In this document: piece after piece, positions 27,742-37,300 of the stretch
Layout of the letters: every line of letters starts with the position of its first letter
Position numbering within the stretch: the first letter of the stretch is position 1
Origin: Robertkochia sediminum
GTDB taxonomy: Bacteria > Bacteroidota > Bacteroidia > Flavobacteriales > Flavobacteriaceae
Assembly: GCF_016786255.1 (NCBI RefSeq)
Contig: NZ_JADMKT010000081.1
Span: 52,719-116,718, forward strand
Length of the DNA stretch: 64,000 nt
Direction: 5' to 3'
The notes under the pieces: generated by a model
The model's database searches: none
The model's input: the letters and a program-made list of their open reading frames with translations, nothing else
Told to the model about the DNA's origin: nothing
Made by a program: the position numbers and the translations under genes

Positions 27742-28512
27742 TTGAAACACCACATCCTCAGTAAGACAGAAAAGCTACAACTGATCCTTTTATACACCTG
27801 CTTCCTTATTAGTCCGCATTTAAAGGCACAAGAACTAAACGGAAGAATATTTAATAATGATACCCCTTTAGAGGGAATCACCATCAATAACAGGTCCGGT
27901 AATGCAACTGTTTACTCCAATACTCAGGGATATTTCTCCATTCCCGGAAAAGAAGGCGACAGTATATCCTTTCGTTCCAATTTTTTCAGGACGGAGGTCT
28001 TGATAGTGACACAGAAGATACTGGATCAAGGCTGCATTATTGAACTTAAAAGCAACGATATCAAACTGGATGAAGTCGTGGTCAAAAAGACCATGAAACC
28101 AAAGAAGTTCGAACCCATTGCATATTCCAAAGATCTCAACATAATCATTCAGGAGGATATAAAGAAGCACCCTGAAAAGTACAGGCCATCAGCTCCCAAT
28201 TACGGGGTGAATTTTGCATATATCTTTCGTTCCCTATTGCGATGGTTTAAAAAGAATAAGAAAGTAAACTCCACAGAAAAGATCTTCCTTTCTTCTGAAG
28301 ATCTCGAAAATGCCTTCCGCGTACATCATTTAGTCAATGCCAAATTTCTAAAAGAGGAACTTGACATTCCCCTGGAACAATATGGCCTTTTCTGTGAATA
28401 CCTCGAAAAACAGCACCTTAATACTGATTTACCGGCTAATGGCAATGAGTTGCAATTCCTGGAAGCTGTAATGGAGAATGCACGAAAATTTAAGGATTTG
28501 GAAAAGGAATAA
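27742..28512 (+). CDS. Carboxypeptidase-like regulatory domain exported protein
   Basis: This 256-residue protein has a signal peptide ending at HLKAQ and a CarboxypepD_reg-like beta-sandwich (residues 33-105: LNGRIFNNDTPLEGITINN, STQGYFSI-type turns, IKLDEVVV). The C-terminal half is helical and of unknown function (EKIFLSSEDLENAFRVHHL). This architecture is common in Flavobacteriia near outer-membrane proteins. The only start at the signal peptide is TTG (27742), and it overlaps a TAATTTTG sequence that resembles a -7 box, so the start is uncertain. Confidence 0.72.
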   Translation: MKHHILSKTEKLQLILLYTCFLISPHLKAQELNGRIFNNDTPLEGITINNRSGNATVYSNTQGYFSIPGKEGDSISFRSNFFRTEVLIVTQKILDQGCIIELKSNDIKLDEVVVKKTMKPKKFEPIAYSKDLNIIIQEDIKKHPEKYRPSAPNYGVNFAYIFRSLLRWFKKNKKVNSTEKIFLSSEDLENAFRVHHLVNAKFLKEELDIPLEQYGLFCEYLEKQHLNTDLPANGNELQFLEAVMENARKFKDLEKE

Positions 28513-28568
28513 AAGTAGAAGCGAGCTTGCGAGGCTTCAGGATTACTGCGTCATCCTTTACCAATGCA

Positions 28569-28704
28569 CTCCTGCAAATACAAAACCCTGTGCTGCTCTC
28601 GCAGCACTGTTTTTTTTATACCCTCTCGCCTCTTGCAAGCGAGCTTGCGAGGCTTCAGGGTATAAAAAAACCCATCGCTTTTGCGATGGGTTTTGTGCTT
28701 GATG
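28569..28704 (-). repeat. tRNA-trailer element, copy 2 (136 bp, inverted)
   Basis: Read on the minus strand, this begins directly after the tRNA-Arg discriminator base with CATCAAGCACAAAA. It repeats the layout of copy 1: hairpin 1 (CCCATCGC/GCGATGGG plus T7), a palindromic block bounded by TTTTTTTATACCCT and AGGGTATAAAAAAA (28657-28670 and 28611-28624 on the plus strand), and hairpin 3 (GTGCTGC/GCAGCAC), ending in GGGTTTTGTATTTGC. Length equals copy 1. Base changes in the stems are compensated. A partial repeat of the second block (GAAGCCTCGCAAGCTCGCTT) recurs at 28517-28536. Confidence 0.75.
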
Positions 28705-28778
28705 TGATCGAGACAGGATTCGAACCTGTGACCGTCTGCTTAGAAGGCAGATGCTCTATCCAGCTGAGCTACTCGACC
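28705..28778 (-). tRNA. tRNA-Arg (anticodon UCU)
   Basis: The 74-nt cloverleaf on the minus strand has acceptor stem GGTCGAG/CTCGATC (one G-U), D arm GCTC/GAGC, anticodon stem TCTGC/GCAGA with loop CTTCTAA (anticodon TCT) and a perfect T stem ACAGG/CCTGT with loop TTCGAAT. The discriminator is A. CCA is not encoded. Confidence 0.97.
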
Positions 28779-28841
28779 GTTCCTTTCGGGGTGCAAATAT
28801 AAGCGTACTTTTATTTATTTTCCAACAGAAAATTAGATTTT

Positions 28842-28890
28842 TTAAAAAATAAAAGGGCTGTCTGCCAAAGCACAGACCGCTTGCAGCCCC
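28842..28890 (-). terminator. Intrinsic terminator of the DUF4412 gene
   Basis: GGGCTG (28855-28860) pairs with CAGCCC (28884-28889), with an inner TCTG/CAGA pairing. On the minus strand the stem is followed by TTTTATTTTTT. It lies 75 bp after the stop of the DUF4412 gene. Confidence 0.65.
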
Positions 28891-28964
28891 TGCATCAGAA
28901 TATAACCTAACAATTTTCAATAAATTAACCCGTCAATTTTCAGCATTTGGTCTACACCAAAAGA

Positions 28965-29816
28965 TCATTGTTTATCCATTCCCGACATGGAGAAACTTTG
29001 GTAATCTGCCTTATTAAGAGTAAGTGACTGCTGTTTAAGATCAACACATCGCATGGAAACATCATTTCCTTTCCCCGTCCTATCTTTCATATGCATCTCC
29101 ATCATGAGACCGTATTGTCCGTCCTTCCGTATCCATTCCGGGTCAAATCCGCTGGGAAGGTCTTCGGTAACCCCAAAAACATTAGCCAGGGACACCTCAG
29201 CTTCAAACGTATTGTATACAGTAACCAAATATTCAGGTGTCTCTACCTCGAAACCCTTACAGTCATAACCCATGATCTCCTTCCCCGGGATCTCCCGAAC
29301 CTCAAATTCAGAAGCTTCAGCTGCTTCTTCTGTCATATCTCCGACATCGGATTTAAAGGCCATCGCCATTTGCTGTCCGTTCTGATCTATAAACATCACC
29401 ATCAGGTCCCTGCCGGCATCATGTACCATGGTCATCTGTTCGGCCTGTTGCATTTTCATACCCCAATAATCGGCATTGGCCTGTAAATACATATCCATGT
29501 TCACCGCTTCATCACGTGTATCATCCTTCATCTCAAGGGTGTACACATAATTAAAAGTATACGTATCGGCAACCTCTGCCATATCGGCCATTTCACCCTG
29601 ATTCATCATCGGATTGGACTTCATCAGGTCACCTTCCAACATGTCTTCCATGACCTTACCTGCCTCATGTTGCACCTTCTCGTTGGTTTTATCGATCACG
29701 GTTTTCTCCAAACCCTTTTCGATCTTCTTCTTTAACTTTTTCAGGATCTGGGCTTCCACAGAAATGAATCCGCCGGAAACAAAAATAACAGTCAGTAAAA
29801 ATCTCAATAGTTTCAT
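28965..29816 (-). CDS. DUF4412 domain exported protein
   Basis: This 283-residue protein has a signal peptide ending at SVEAQ, then a basic helical stretch (ILKKLKKKIEKGLEK) and a Met-rich central region. The C-terminal part fits DUF4412: GREIPGKEIMGYDCKGFEVET-like sequence and DRTGKGNDVSMRC. Such proteins are periplasmic or outer-membrane associated and of unknown role. It stands alone, divergent from the TIGR03643-type gene. Confidence 0.8.
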   Translation of the reverse strand: MKLLRFLLTVIFVSGGFISVEAQILKKLKKKIEKGLEKTVIDKTNEKVQHEAGKVMEDMLEGDLMKSNPMMNQGEMADMAEVADTYTFNYVYTLEMKDDTRDEAVNMDMYLQANADYWGMKMQQAEQMTMVHDAGRDLMVMFIDQNGQQMAMAFKSDVGDMTEEAAEASEFEVREIPGKEIMGYDCKGFEVETPEYLVTVYNTFEAEVSLANVFGVTEDLPSGFDPEWIRKDGQYGLMMEMHMKDRTGKGNDVSMRCVDLKQQSLTLNKADYQSFSMSGMDKQ

Positions 29817-30039
29817 AATACACTGATTTAATTCATTTATTGGATCATTACCGGAAGTGTAGGAGAAACGCTTAAAGAAGTATCCTTAAACTAATAAAAA
29901 AGAGCAACATAGGCAACGAATACCACCACAAAAACGAAGGCGTTCTAACTGAAATACAGTGAATTACAAAATTTTATGAATCTGTTAAAAGCCCGTTTCC
30001 CATAAATTTTGTTCCTTCCCTTAAAGTTGCTGATAAAGA

Positions 30040-30314
30040 ATGGAATTAACAAATCTTCAACTGGACAGGATCATTGAAATGGTTTGGGAGGACCGTACGC
30101 CTTTTGAAGCCATTACCTATCAATTTGGTCTTTCAGAAATAGAAGTTATTCAGCTCATGAGAAGCGAACTGAGACCTTCTGGTTTAAAAGATGGCGCAAA
30201 CGCGTCAATAGCGGGGTAAGTCAAAAACACCTCAAAAAGCGCAACCCGGAGATCTCGCGCTTTGAATGCTCACGGCAAAAGGCTATTAGCGGTAACCTTA
30301 TGAGCAAACGATAA
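30040..30314 (+). pseudogene. TIGR03643/DUF2805-type small protein, frame broken (possible -1 frameshift)
   Basis: The ATG at 30040 opens MELTNLQLDRIIEMVWEDR, typical of the TIGR03643 (DUF2805) family, but the frame stops at 30217-30219 after 59 codons. The conserved second half (FKRWRKRVNSG, SQKHLKKRNPEISRF) continues in the -1 frame to the stop at 30312-30314. The junction lies at GGTTTAAAAG, where the zero-frame codons GGT TTA AAA form a canonical X XXY YYZ slippery heptamer. A -1 slip would give a 91-residue fused protein; a lost T in the run would be the pseudogene or sequencing-error explanation. Function of the family is unknown. The NADH dehydrogenase gene starts 10 bp later. Confidence 0.75.
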
Positions 30315-30324
30315 AAAAGGAAAC

Positions 30325-31599
30325 ATGATGAAGGAAAAAAAACAGGTAGTGATCATCGGTGGCGGATTCGCGGGATTGGAGTTGATCAATGAACTGCAAT
30401 CCACCGACGAATTCCAGATCACCCTTGTCGACCTCAATAATTACAATTTCTTTCCTCCCCTGCTCTACCAGGTAGCAGCTGGATTTATGGAACCTTCTGC
30501 CATTTCCTATCCTTTTAGAAAGATCTTACGAAAAAAAAGAAATGTGCGCTTTCGACTTTCCGCCCTACAGGAAGTCATTCCACAGGAGAACAAGGTGATC
30601 CTGAGTAACGGAGAACTGCATTACGATATCCTGGTGATGGCCACCGGTGCTGAAACGAATTACTTCGGGAACGAAAATGTGGCCAGATACAGCCTTCCCA
30701 TGAAGACCATCAGTGATGCCCTGGCCTTAAGAAACCTCATACTTACCCGCTTGGAACGGGCTACCCGCGTAAACGATCCAGAGCGACGTAAAAAACTACT
30801 CTCTTTCGTGATCGCTGGAGCCGGACCTACAGGTGTGGAGCTCTCCGGAATATTTGCTGAAATGCGAAAGAACATCCTGATCAAAGATTATCCGGAACTA
30901 AAAGACGAAGACCTGGGCGATATCTACCTGATCGACGGACAAGGAGCGGTGCTCTCGGCCATGTCGTCTAACTCTCAACGTTACAGCGAAAAAAAGCTAA
31001 AGCAACTGGGGGTAGACATCCGCCTGAATGTTATGGTGAACGACTTTAAAGACGAGACGGTCTACCTCTCCGATGGCACTACCATTCCCACGCGAAACCT
31101 CATCTGGGCGGCCGGGATCTATGCCAGGGTATTTGAAGGCTTTAAGCCGGAAGATCTGGGCCCCGGCCGACGTATGCAAACAGATGCGTACAATAAATTG
31201 TACAGCTATAACAATATCTATGCCCTGGGCGATTGCGCCTATTTAAAAGACGATCCCCGCTATCCCAAAGGACATCCGCAGGTAGCTCAGGTGGCTATAC
31301 AAATGGCTAAGAATCTGGGAAAGAACCTGAAAAGACCAGAAGGTAGTTCATGGAAGCCCTTTGAATACAAAGACAAAGGCTCTATGGCCATTATCGGAAG
31401 AAACAAAGCCGTAGCCGATGGTCCGGGGAACAGCTTCTTCCTCAAAGGCTTCCCTGCATGGTTCTCATGGGTATTCGTACATATCATGTCCCTGGTAAAC
31501 TTCAGAAACCGACTTAGAGCCCTTTACAATTGGACCGGGTACTACATCAATATGGACCAGCAGTTCAGAATGATCATCAGACCCAGAGACAATAAGTAA
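30325..31599 (+). CDS. ndh: Type II NADH dehydrogenase (NAD(P)/FAD-dependent oxidoreductase)
   Basis: This 424-residue flavoprotein transfers electrons from NADH to quinone at the inner membrane without pumping protons. It has the FAD motif VVIIGGGFAGLE (residues 8-19), the NADH Rossmann motif FVIAGAGPTGVELSG near residue 160, and the FAD-binding NIYALGDCAYL near residue 300. A hydrophobic C-terminal segment (PAWFSWVFVHIMSLVNF, near 380) can dock it to the membrane. It is in the same direction as the small TIGR03643-type gene, 10 bp apart. Confidence 0.92.
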   Translation: MMKEKKQVVIIGGGFAGLELINELQSTDEFQITLVDLNNYNFFPPLLYQVAAGFMEPSAISYPFRKILRKKRNVRFRLSALQEVIPQENKVILSNGELHYDILVMATGAETNYFGNENVARYSLPMKTISDALALRNLILTRLERATRVNDPERRKKLLSFVIAGAGPTGVELSGIFAEMRKNILIKDYPELKDEDLGDIYLIDGQGAVLSAMSSNSQRYSEKKLKQLGVDIRLNVMVNDFKDETVYLSDGTTIPTRNLIWAAGIYARVFEGFKPEDLGPGRRMQTDAYNKLYSYNNIYALGDCAYLKDDPRYPKGHPQVAQVAIQMAKNLGKNLKRPEGSSWKPFEYKDKGSMAIIGRNKAVADGPGNSFFLKGFPAWFSWVFVHIMSLVNFRNRLRALYNWTGYYINMDQQFRMIIRPRDNK

Positions 31600-31830
31600 A
31601 CTTTACCCCCGGTAAGTCCTTCCTTTCGATCTTCAAAATCAAATCCCCCTGTAAACCCTTAATTCTTTATCGCCAAAAGGGCCGGCTTACCCTTTTTTGC
31701 CGTGACCTGTAATTTTCTCTTCATTCATTTCATTAAGAACTTCATCAATGATTTCTGCTCCAGACCAACAAAAGATATCATTAACTCTTGAAAATCAGCT
31801 GAAACACCCTTATTTACGCACCAAACATCC

Positions 31831-31850
31831 TCAGTAACAAGGGTTACTGA
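31831..31850 (+). promoter_or_regulatory. Crp/Fnr-type operator of the TolC-RND operon
   Basis: A perfect dyad of 8-bp arms, TCAGTAAC (31831-31838) and GTTACTGA (31843-31850), with a 4-bp spacer contains GTAAC-N4-GTTAC. Its centre (31840.5) lies 33 bp before the centre of the -7 box TACCTTTG, the class II activator position. Two more promoters near the Crp/Fnr gene have the same geometry. Confidence 0.7.
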
Positions 31851-31869
31851 ACTCGGCAAAGTCCCACCC

Positions 31870-31877
31870 TACCTTTG
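31870..31877 (+). promoter_or_regulatory. -7 promoter box of the TolC-RND operon
   Basis: TACCTTTG is an exact TAnnTTTG match. It covers the in-frame TTG at 31875, which therefore cannot be the translation start, and supports ATG 31899 with a leader of about 15 nt. Confidence 0.7.
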
Positions 31878-31898
31878 AAAAATAAATTATTCAAGACG

Positions 31899-33206
31899 AT
31901 GAGAATTCATATAACCATACTCTTAATGCTTTTTCTATCCTCCGGGATCTCCACCGGTCAGGAAAAGATATTTCTCACTAAAGAGGAGGCATTAGCGAAT
32001 ATAAAGGAGAAAAACCTGCATATACGATTGGCGCAGGAAGAGGCTCTTAAAGCCAGGGCAGCATACCGACAAACCAATTCGGTTTTCCTTCCTTCGGTAA
32101 CCGCTTCCCATACCGGATTTCTCACCACGAATCCGCTTATGGCCTTCGGATCCAAACTGAACCAGGAGATCCTTACCCCGGCCGATTTTGATCCTGCCGC
32201 GCTTAATGACCCTGAAGAAACACGAAATTTCGCCACCGTGATCGAGGTTCAACAACCCCTGATCAATGTCGACGGATTCTATCAGCGCCGGGCTGCGAAA
32301 CTGGGTATGGAAGCCATGGAACTTCAAACATTGCGAAGTACCGACCATATGCTACTGGAAACCGAGAAGGCTTACATGCAGCTGCAACTGGCCTACAAGG
32401 CTGAATCGGTTTTACAAAAAGCCCTTGAAGCTGCGCGGGAAAACGAACGCCTGGCAAGAAACAGCTTTGAACAGGGACTGCTGCAACGGGCCGACCTACT
32501 CGCAGTAGAAGTACGCGTAAACGAAGTGACCAGTCAGCTGCATAACGCTCAGAATACTATTAAGAATGCCTCCAACTACCTGGCATTTCTAATGAACGAG
32601 CCGGCAGAAGGCATATATCAACCAAAAGACAGTTTGACCCTGGCAGGAATGGAAAACCCAAACTCCTTGCTGTCTGAACACAGAGCAGATATTAAAGCCT
32701 TAGAAATGGCAACCCATGCAAAAGAAATGATGAGTAAGGCCGATAAATTAGCCTTTCTCCCACGACTCAATGCCTTCGGAAATTACCAGCTTTACGACAA
32801 TGAAGTATTTCAGGGCAACGCCCAGGGATATCTCGTTGGTGCCAGCCTCACCTGGGACATCTTTAAGGGATACCAGAATGTGGGCAAGGCCGAACAAAGT
32901 AAGGCAGAATATGAACGCTCAAGGCTGGAATTGGAGCAATACGTCTCCCAAAGCGAGATGGAACTCAACCAGGCCAAACGCGCCCTTGAAGTTGCCGAAA
33001 GCCGACTCGACCTTTCTGCAAAAGCCCTGGAGCAGTCTGAAGAATCCCTGCGCATACGCACCAACCGCTTTCGCGAGGGACTGGAGCGCACCACCGACCT
33101 TCTGATGGCTGAGACCCAGTATGCCCAAAAACAACTCGAATACTATCAAACCATATACGAATTGAACTACGCGCAGGCCTACCTGCAATTTTTAACCAAA
33201 GAATAA
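31899..33206 (+). CDS. TolC family outer-membrane efflux channel
   Basis: The ATG at 31899 gives a 435-residue protein with a signal peptide (MRIHITILLMLFLSSGISTGQ). The mature part has the two OEP repeats of long amphipathic helices (SFEQGLLQRADLLAVEVRV near residue 190 and RFREGLERTTDLLMAETQY near 400, each the conserved turn of the helical hairpin). It forms the outer-membrane exit of the RND pump encoded downstream. It is first in an operon with adaptor (8 bp later), RND pump and PII-like protein. A TTG eight codons upstream lies inside the -7 box and is rejected. Confidence 0.92.
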   Translation: MRIHITILLMLFLSSGISTGQEKIFLTKEEALANIKEKNLHIRLAQEEALKARAAYRQTNSVFLPSVTASHTGFLTTNPLMAFGSKLNQEILTPADFDPAALNDPEETRNFATVIEVQQPLINVDGFYQRRAAKLGMEAMELQTLRSTDHMLLETEKAYMQLQLAYKAESVLQKALEAARENERLARNSFEQGLLQRADLLAVEVRVNEVTSQLHNAQNTIKNASNYLAFLMNEPAEGIYQPKDSLTLAGMENPNSLLSEHRADIKALEMATHAKEMMSKADKLAFLPRLNAFGNYQLYDNEVFQGNAQGYLVGASLTWDIFKGYQNVGKAEQSKAEYERSRLELEQYVSQSEMELNQAKRALEVAESRLDLSAKALEQSEESLRIRTNRFREGLERTTDLLMAETQYAQKQLEYYQTIYELNYAQAYLQFLTKE

Positions 33207-33214
33207 ACGCGATC

Positions 33215-34300
33215 ATGAAAAAGAAGCTATATACCCTCTTATTTACAACAGCTCTCCTTGTTACGGCCTGTGGCCATGAGGAAGAAGTCAAAACCACAAA
33301 GTCCACTGAAGCGGTACCCGTAACGATCAGAACCGTAGCCGAAGGCAATGACCAACGCATTCTTAACGCCAGCGGAACGGTTCAGGCGGTAAAAAGTGCC
33401 AACCTCAGTACCCGCATGATGGGATTTGTAGAATCGGTGAAGGTCGGCGTAGGCCAAACGGTTCGCGAAGGACAGCTCTTGTTGGTGATCAACGATGCCG
33501 ATATCGAGGCGAAGCGCGCCCGGGTAGAGGCAGGAATTATTGAAGCGGAAACCGCCTTTGAAAATGCAAAGAAAGATCATGACCGGTTTAACAAACTCTT
33601 CGCCGAGAACAGTGCTTCACAGAAGGAAGTAGACGATATCACGGCGAGATACCGAATGGCAGAGGCGCGATTGGAATCGGCCAGGCAAATGATGAAGGAA
33701 GTGAACGCTCAAATGGCCTATAGCCGTATTAAAGCCCCATTTAACGGGGTGATCACAGGAACCTACGTTAAGGAGGGTGATATGGCCAATCCGGGGCAAC
33801 CCCTGGTTGCTGTTGAAGGACAAGGGGCACTTGAAGTCACTGCCCTGGTCCCTGAAAGTGAGATCTCCGGTGTAGCAAAAGATCAGGAGGTCAACGTACA
33901 GGTGCGTTCTGTTGCCGGGGTGGTTTCCGGAAAGGTAACCGAACTCAGTACCTCCTCTAGAAATACCGGTGGTCAATTCATGGTCAAGGTGGCCCTGGAA
34001 AATCCACGGGAAGATATCCTTCCGGGAATGTACGCCACAGTGCAATTCCCGGTATCCGGAAATTCTAATGCCCAACAGGTAAGCATCCCTGTGAGTGCAC
34101 TGGTTCATCGCGGGCAACTTACCGGAGTTTACACCCTGAGCGAAAACAATACAGCCTTACTACGCTGGCTGCGACTGGGAAGGACATCCGGCGATAACGT
34201 CGAAGTGCTTTCAGGACTTTCTGCAGGAGAGTCTTATATCGTCCCCGGAGCTACCAGGCTGTACAACGGAATCAAAGTAACGAATAAAAACAACCAATAA
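33215..34300 (+). CDS. RND efflux periplasmic adaptor, lipoprotein
   Basis: This 361-residue membrane fusion protein has a lipobox ending at Cys19 (ALLVTAC). A lipoyl-like domain split in two (STRMMGFVESVKVGVGQTVREG and RIKAPFNGVITGTYVKEGD) flanks a helical hairpin (residues 105-160). A beta-barrel and membrane-proximal domain end the protein. It links the TolC-type channel to the RND pump. The next start is 2 bp after its stop. Confidence 0.93.
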   Translation: MKKKLYTLLFTTALLVTACGHEEEVKTTKSTEAVPVTIRTVAEGNDQRILNASGTVQAVKSANLSTRMMGFVESVKVGVGQTVREGQLLLVINDADIEAKRARVEAGIIEAETAFENAKKDHDRFNKLFAENSASQKEVDDITARYRMAEARLESARQMMKEVNAQMAYSRIKAPFNGVITGTYVKEGDMANPGQPLVAVEGQGALEVTALVPESEISGVAKDQEVNVQVRSVAGVVSGKVTELSTSSRNTGGQFMVKVALENPREDILPGMYATVQFPVSGNSNAQQVSIPVSALVHRGQLTGVYTLSENNTALLRWLRLGRTSGDNVEVLSGLSAGESYIVPGATRLYNGIKVTNKNNQ

Positions 34301-34302
34301 CC

Positions 34303-37300
34303 ATGAAAGAAGGATTAGCAGGAAAAATTGCCAAGGGGTTCCTCACCTCTAAGCTCACCGTACTCCTTATGGTCGTATTCATGGTGATCGGTGTCTATAG
34401 CTCTTTCCTCATTCCCCGTGAGGAAGAACCCCAGATCGACGTCCCCATGGCCGACATCTTCGTTGGCTACCCCGGGGCGAGTCCGCTGGAAGTAGAATCA
34501 AGGGTCATCAAACCCCTTGAAAAGCTCATTTCCAACATCAAAGGTGTCGAGTACGTATACTCCACCGCAATGAAAGAACAGGGTATGGTGATCGTTCAGT
34601 TCTACGTGGGAGAAGATATTGAACGCTCGTTCGTAAAACTCTACAACGAGATCAACAAACATATGGACCAGATGCCGGAAGGCGTCACCTTTCCGCTGGT
34701 TAAAACGCGGGCCATTGACGATGTCCCTATTATGGCGCTCACCCTTTGGAGCGAAAACTACGACGACTACCAGCTGCGGAAAATGGCGCAGGAACTCTCT
34801 GATGAGATCGAAAAGGTATCTGAAGTTTCGGTAACCAAACAGATCGGAGGAAGAAACCGCCAGCTTCGCGTTGTACTCGATAAGGCTAAGCTGGCCGCAA
34901 GCGGACTCGATGTGTTGAGTGTTGCAGAAATGATCAGGGCCAACAACGCCCAATTGAGTGCCGGGAAATTTAACCGCAATGATGAAGAATTCCTCCTTCA
35001 CACCGGTGGGTTCCTGGAAACGGTTAGCGACGTGGAAAATCTCGTGGTAGGGGTCAACAATAATATGCCGGTTTACCTGAAGCAGGTGGCTAAGATCATC
35101 GACGGTCCGGAGCTACCCGGGAACTACGTGTCCATGGGCTTTGGGCAGGCATCTGAAAAGGCTGCCAATTACCCTTCAGAATACCCTGCTGTCACCGTCT
35201 CTGTAGCCAAAAGAAAAGGGGCAGATGCCATGAAGATCGCCGATCAGATCATGGAGAAGACCGAGCACCTCCGCGCCAACCTCATCCCCGATGATGTTCA
35301 CGTGGAGGTCACCCGTAACTACGGAGAAACTGCCTCACAAAAGGTATCCGAGCTCCTTATGCACCTTATCGGTGCCATCATAGCGGTTACCCTCGTGGTG
35401 ATGCTGGCCATGGGCTGGCGTGGCGGCCTGGTAGTTTTCCTGTCAGTACCGATCACCTTTGCCCTGACCTTGTTGAGTTACTATATGCTGGATTACACCC
35501 TAAACAGGATCACCCTGTTCGCCCTGGTATTCGTAACCGGGATCGTGGTAGACGATTCTATCATTATTGCCGAGAACATGCACCGGCACTTTAAGATGAA
35601 ACGCCTGCCCTTTAAACAGGCTGCCATCTATGCTATTAACGAGGTGGGGAACCCCACCATCCTGGCCACTTTTACGGTGATCGCCTCGGTACTACCTATG
35701 GCCTTCGTCTCGGGGCTCATGGGACCGTATATGAGTCCGATGCCCATAGGGGCTTCCATCGCCATGATCCTTTCGCTCTTCGTGGCCCTGACCATTACCC
35801 CTTACCTTGGATATATTTTCCTGAGAGAAAAAGATAAAAAAGCGGAGGAAGACCCGGAGAAACAAGACCTGTCGAATACCCTGGTGTATCGCATTTACGA
35901 GAAGCTGGAGCGTCCGCTTATCGAGAATAAGTTCAAACGCACGGTATTTCTTGGGGTGAACGTACTGCTCCTATTGGGATCCATGAGTTTGTTCTTTACC
36001 AACTCGGTAGCGGTTAAAATGCTGCCTTTTGATAATAAGAACGAATTCCAGGTGGTGATCGATATGCCCGAAGGAACCACCCTCGAACGCACCGCAGCCG
36101 TAACCGCCGAAGTGGCCCAATACCTGCGTACGCGTCCGGAAGTGGTGAATTACCAGAGTTATGCCGGAAGTTCGGCTCCGATCACCTTTAACGGACTCGT
36201 AAGACACTACGACCTTAGGGGAGGCAGCAATATGGCCGACATCCAGGTGAACCTCACCGACAAGCACGACCGTAGCGAACAAAGTCACGATATCGCCAAA
36301 AAATTACGTCCGGAGATGCAACGCATCGCTGCGAAGTACGGGGCCAACCTCAAGGTGGTCGAAGTACCACCGGGGCCACCCGTACTCTCTACCATCGTGG
36401 CAGAAGTGTACGGCCCTGATTACGACAAACAGATCGCCATAGCCGATTCGCTGCGCCAGATCCTTTCGAACACCGAGGATGTGGTGGATATTGACTGGAT
36501 GGTGGAAGCCGATCAAAAGGAATTCCGCTATGAAGTAGACCGCGAAAAAGCCATGCTAAACGGGGTTGCTCCAAAACAGGTGGCCTATACCATGCATACG
36601 GCCCTCTCCGGCAACAGCATTGGAACCCTTTATGATGAGAAGGCTTCAAAACAAGTGAGTATCGTTATGGAACTGGATGAGGCAGAACGATCGTCGGTGA
36701 TGGATATCAACCAGCTCCAGGTACGTTCCGAACAAGGAAAGATGGTGGCCCTCGGCGACCTGGTAAACGTGAAGGAAGCAACCCGCGATAAAAGTATTTA
36801 CCGAAAGAATCAAAAACGTGTGGTCTATGTGCTGGCCGATATGGCAGGAACATTAGAAAGTCCGGTATACGCCATCCTGGGAATGGAAGACAAGCTAAAG
36901 GCGATTGACCTGCCTCAGGGATATACTATCGAAGAACGCTATATGGAACAACCGGAATTAGAGGATAACTACACGGTAAAATGGGATGGTGAATGGCAGA
37001 TCACCCTTGAAGTATTCCGCGATCTGGGTGGTGCCTTCCTGGCCGTGATCTTTATTATCTACATCCTGATCGTAGGATGGTTCCAGAATTTCAAGACCCC
37101 GGTAGTAATGATGGTGGCCATACCCTTATCACTGGTAGGGATCATTCTTGGGCACTGGATGCTCGGTGCCTTTTTTACCGCGACCTCCTTTATCGGAATG
37201 ATCGCCCTGGCCGGGATCATGGTGCGTAATTCGGTACTGCTCATCGACTTCGTCAACCTGAGACTGGAGGAAGGCGTGCCCTTAAAACAGGCGGTGATCG

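Noticed and set aside
28478..28802. Frames across the second trailer element and tRNA-Arg
   Set aside because: They overlap a tRNA and structured repeat; no conserved residues.
31875..31898. TTG at 31875 as start of the TolC-type gene
   Set aside because: It is part of the -7 box TACCTTTG; ATG 31899 begins the signal peptide.
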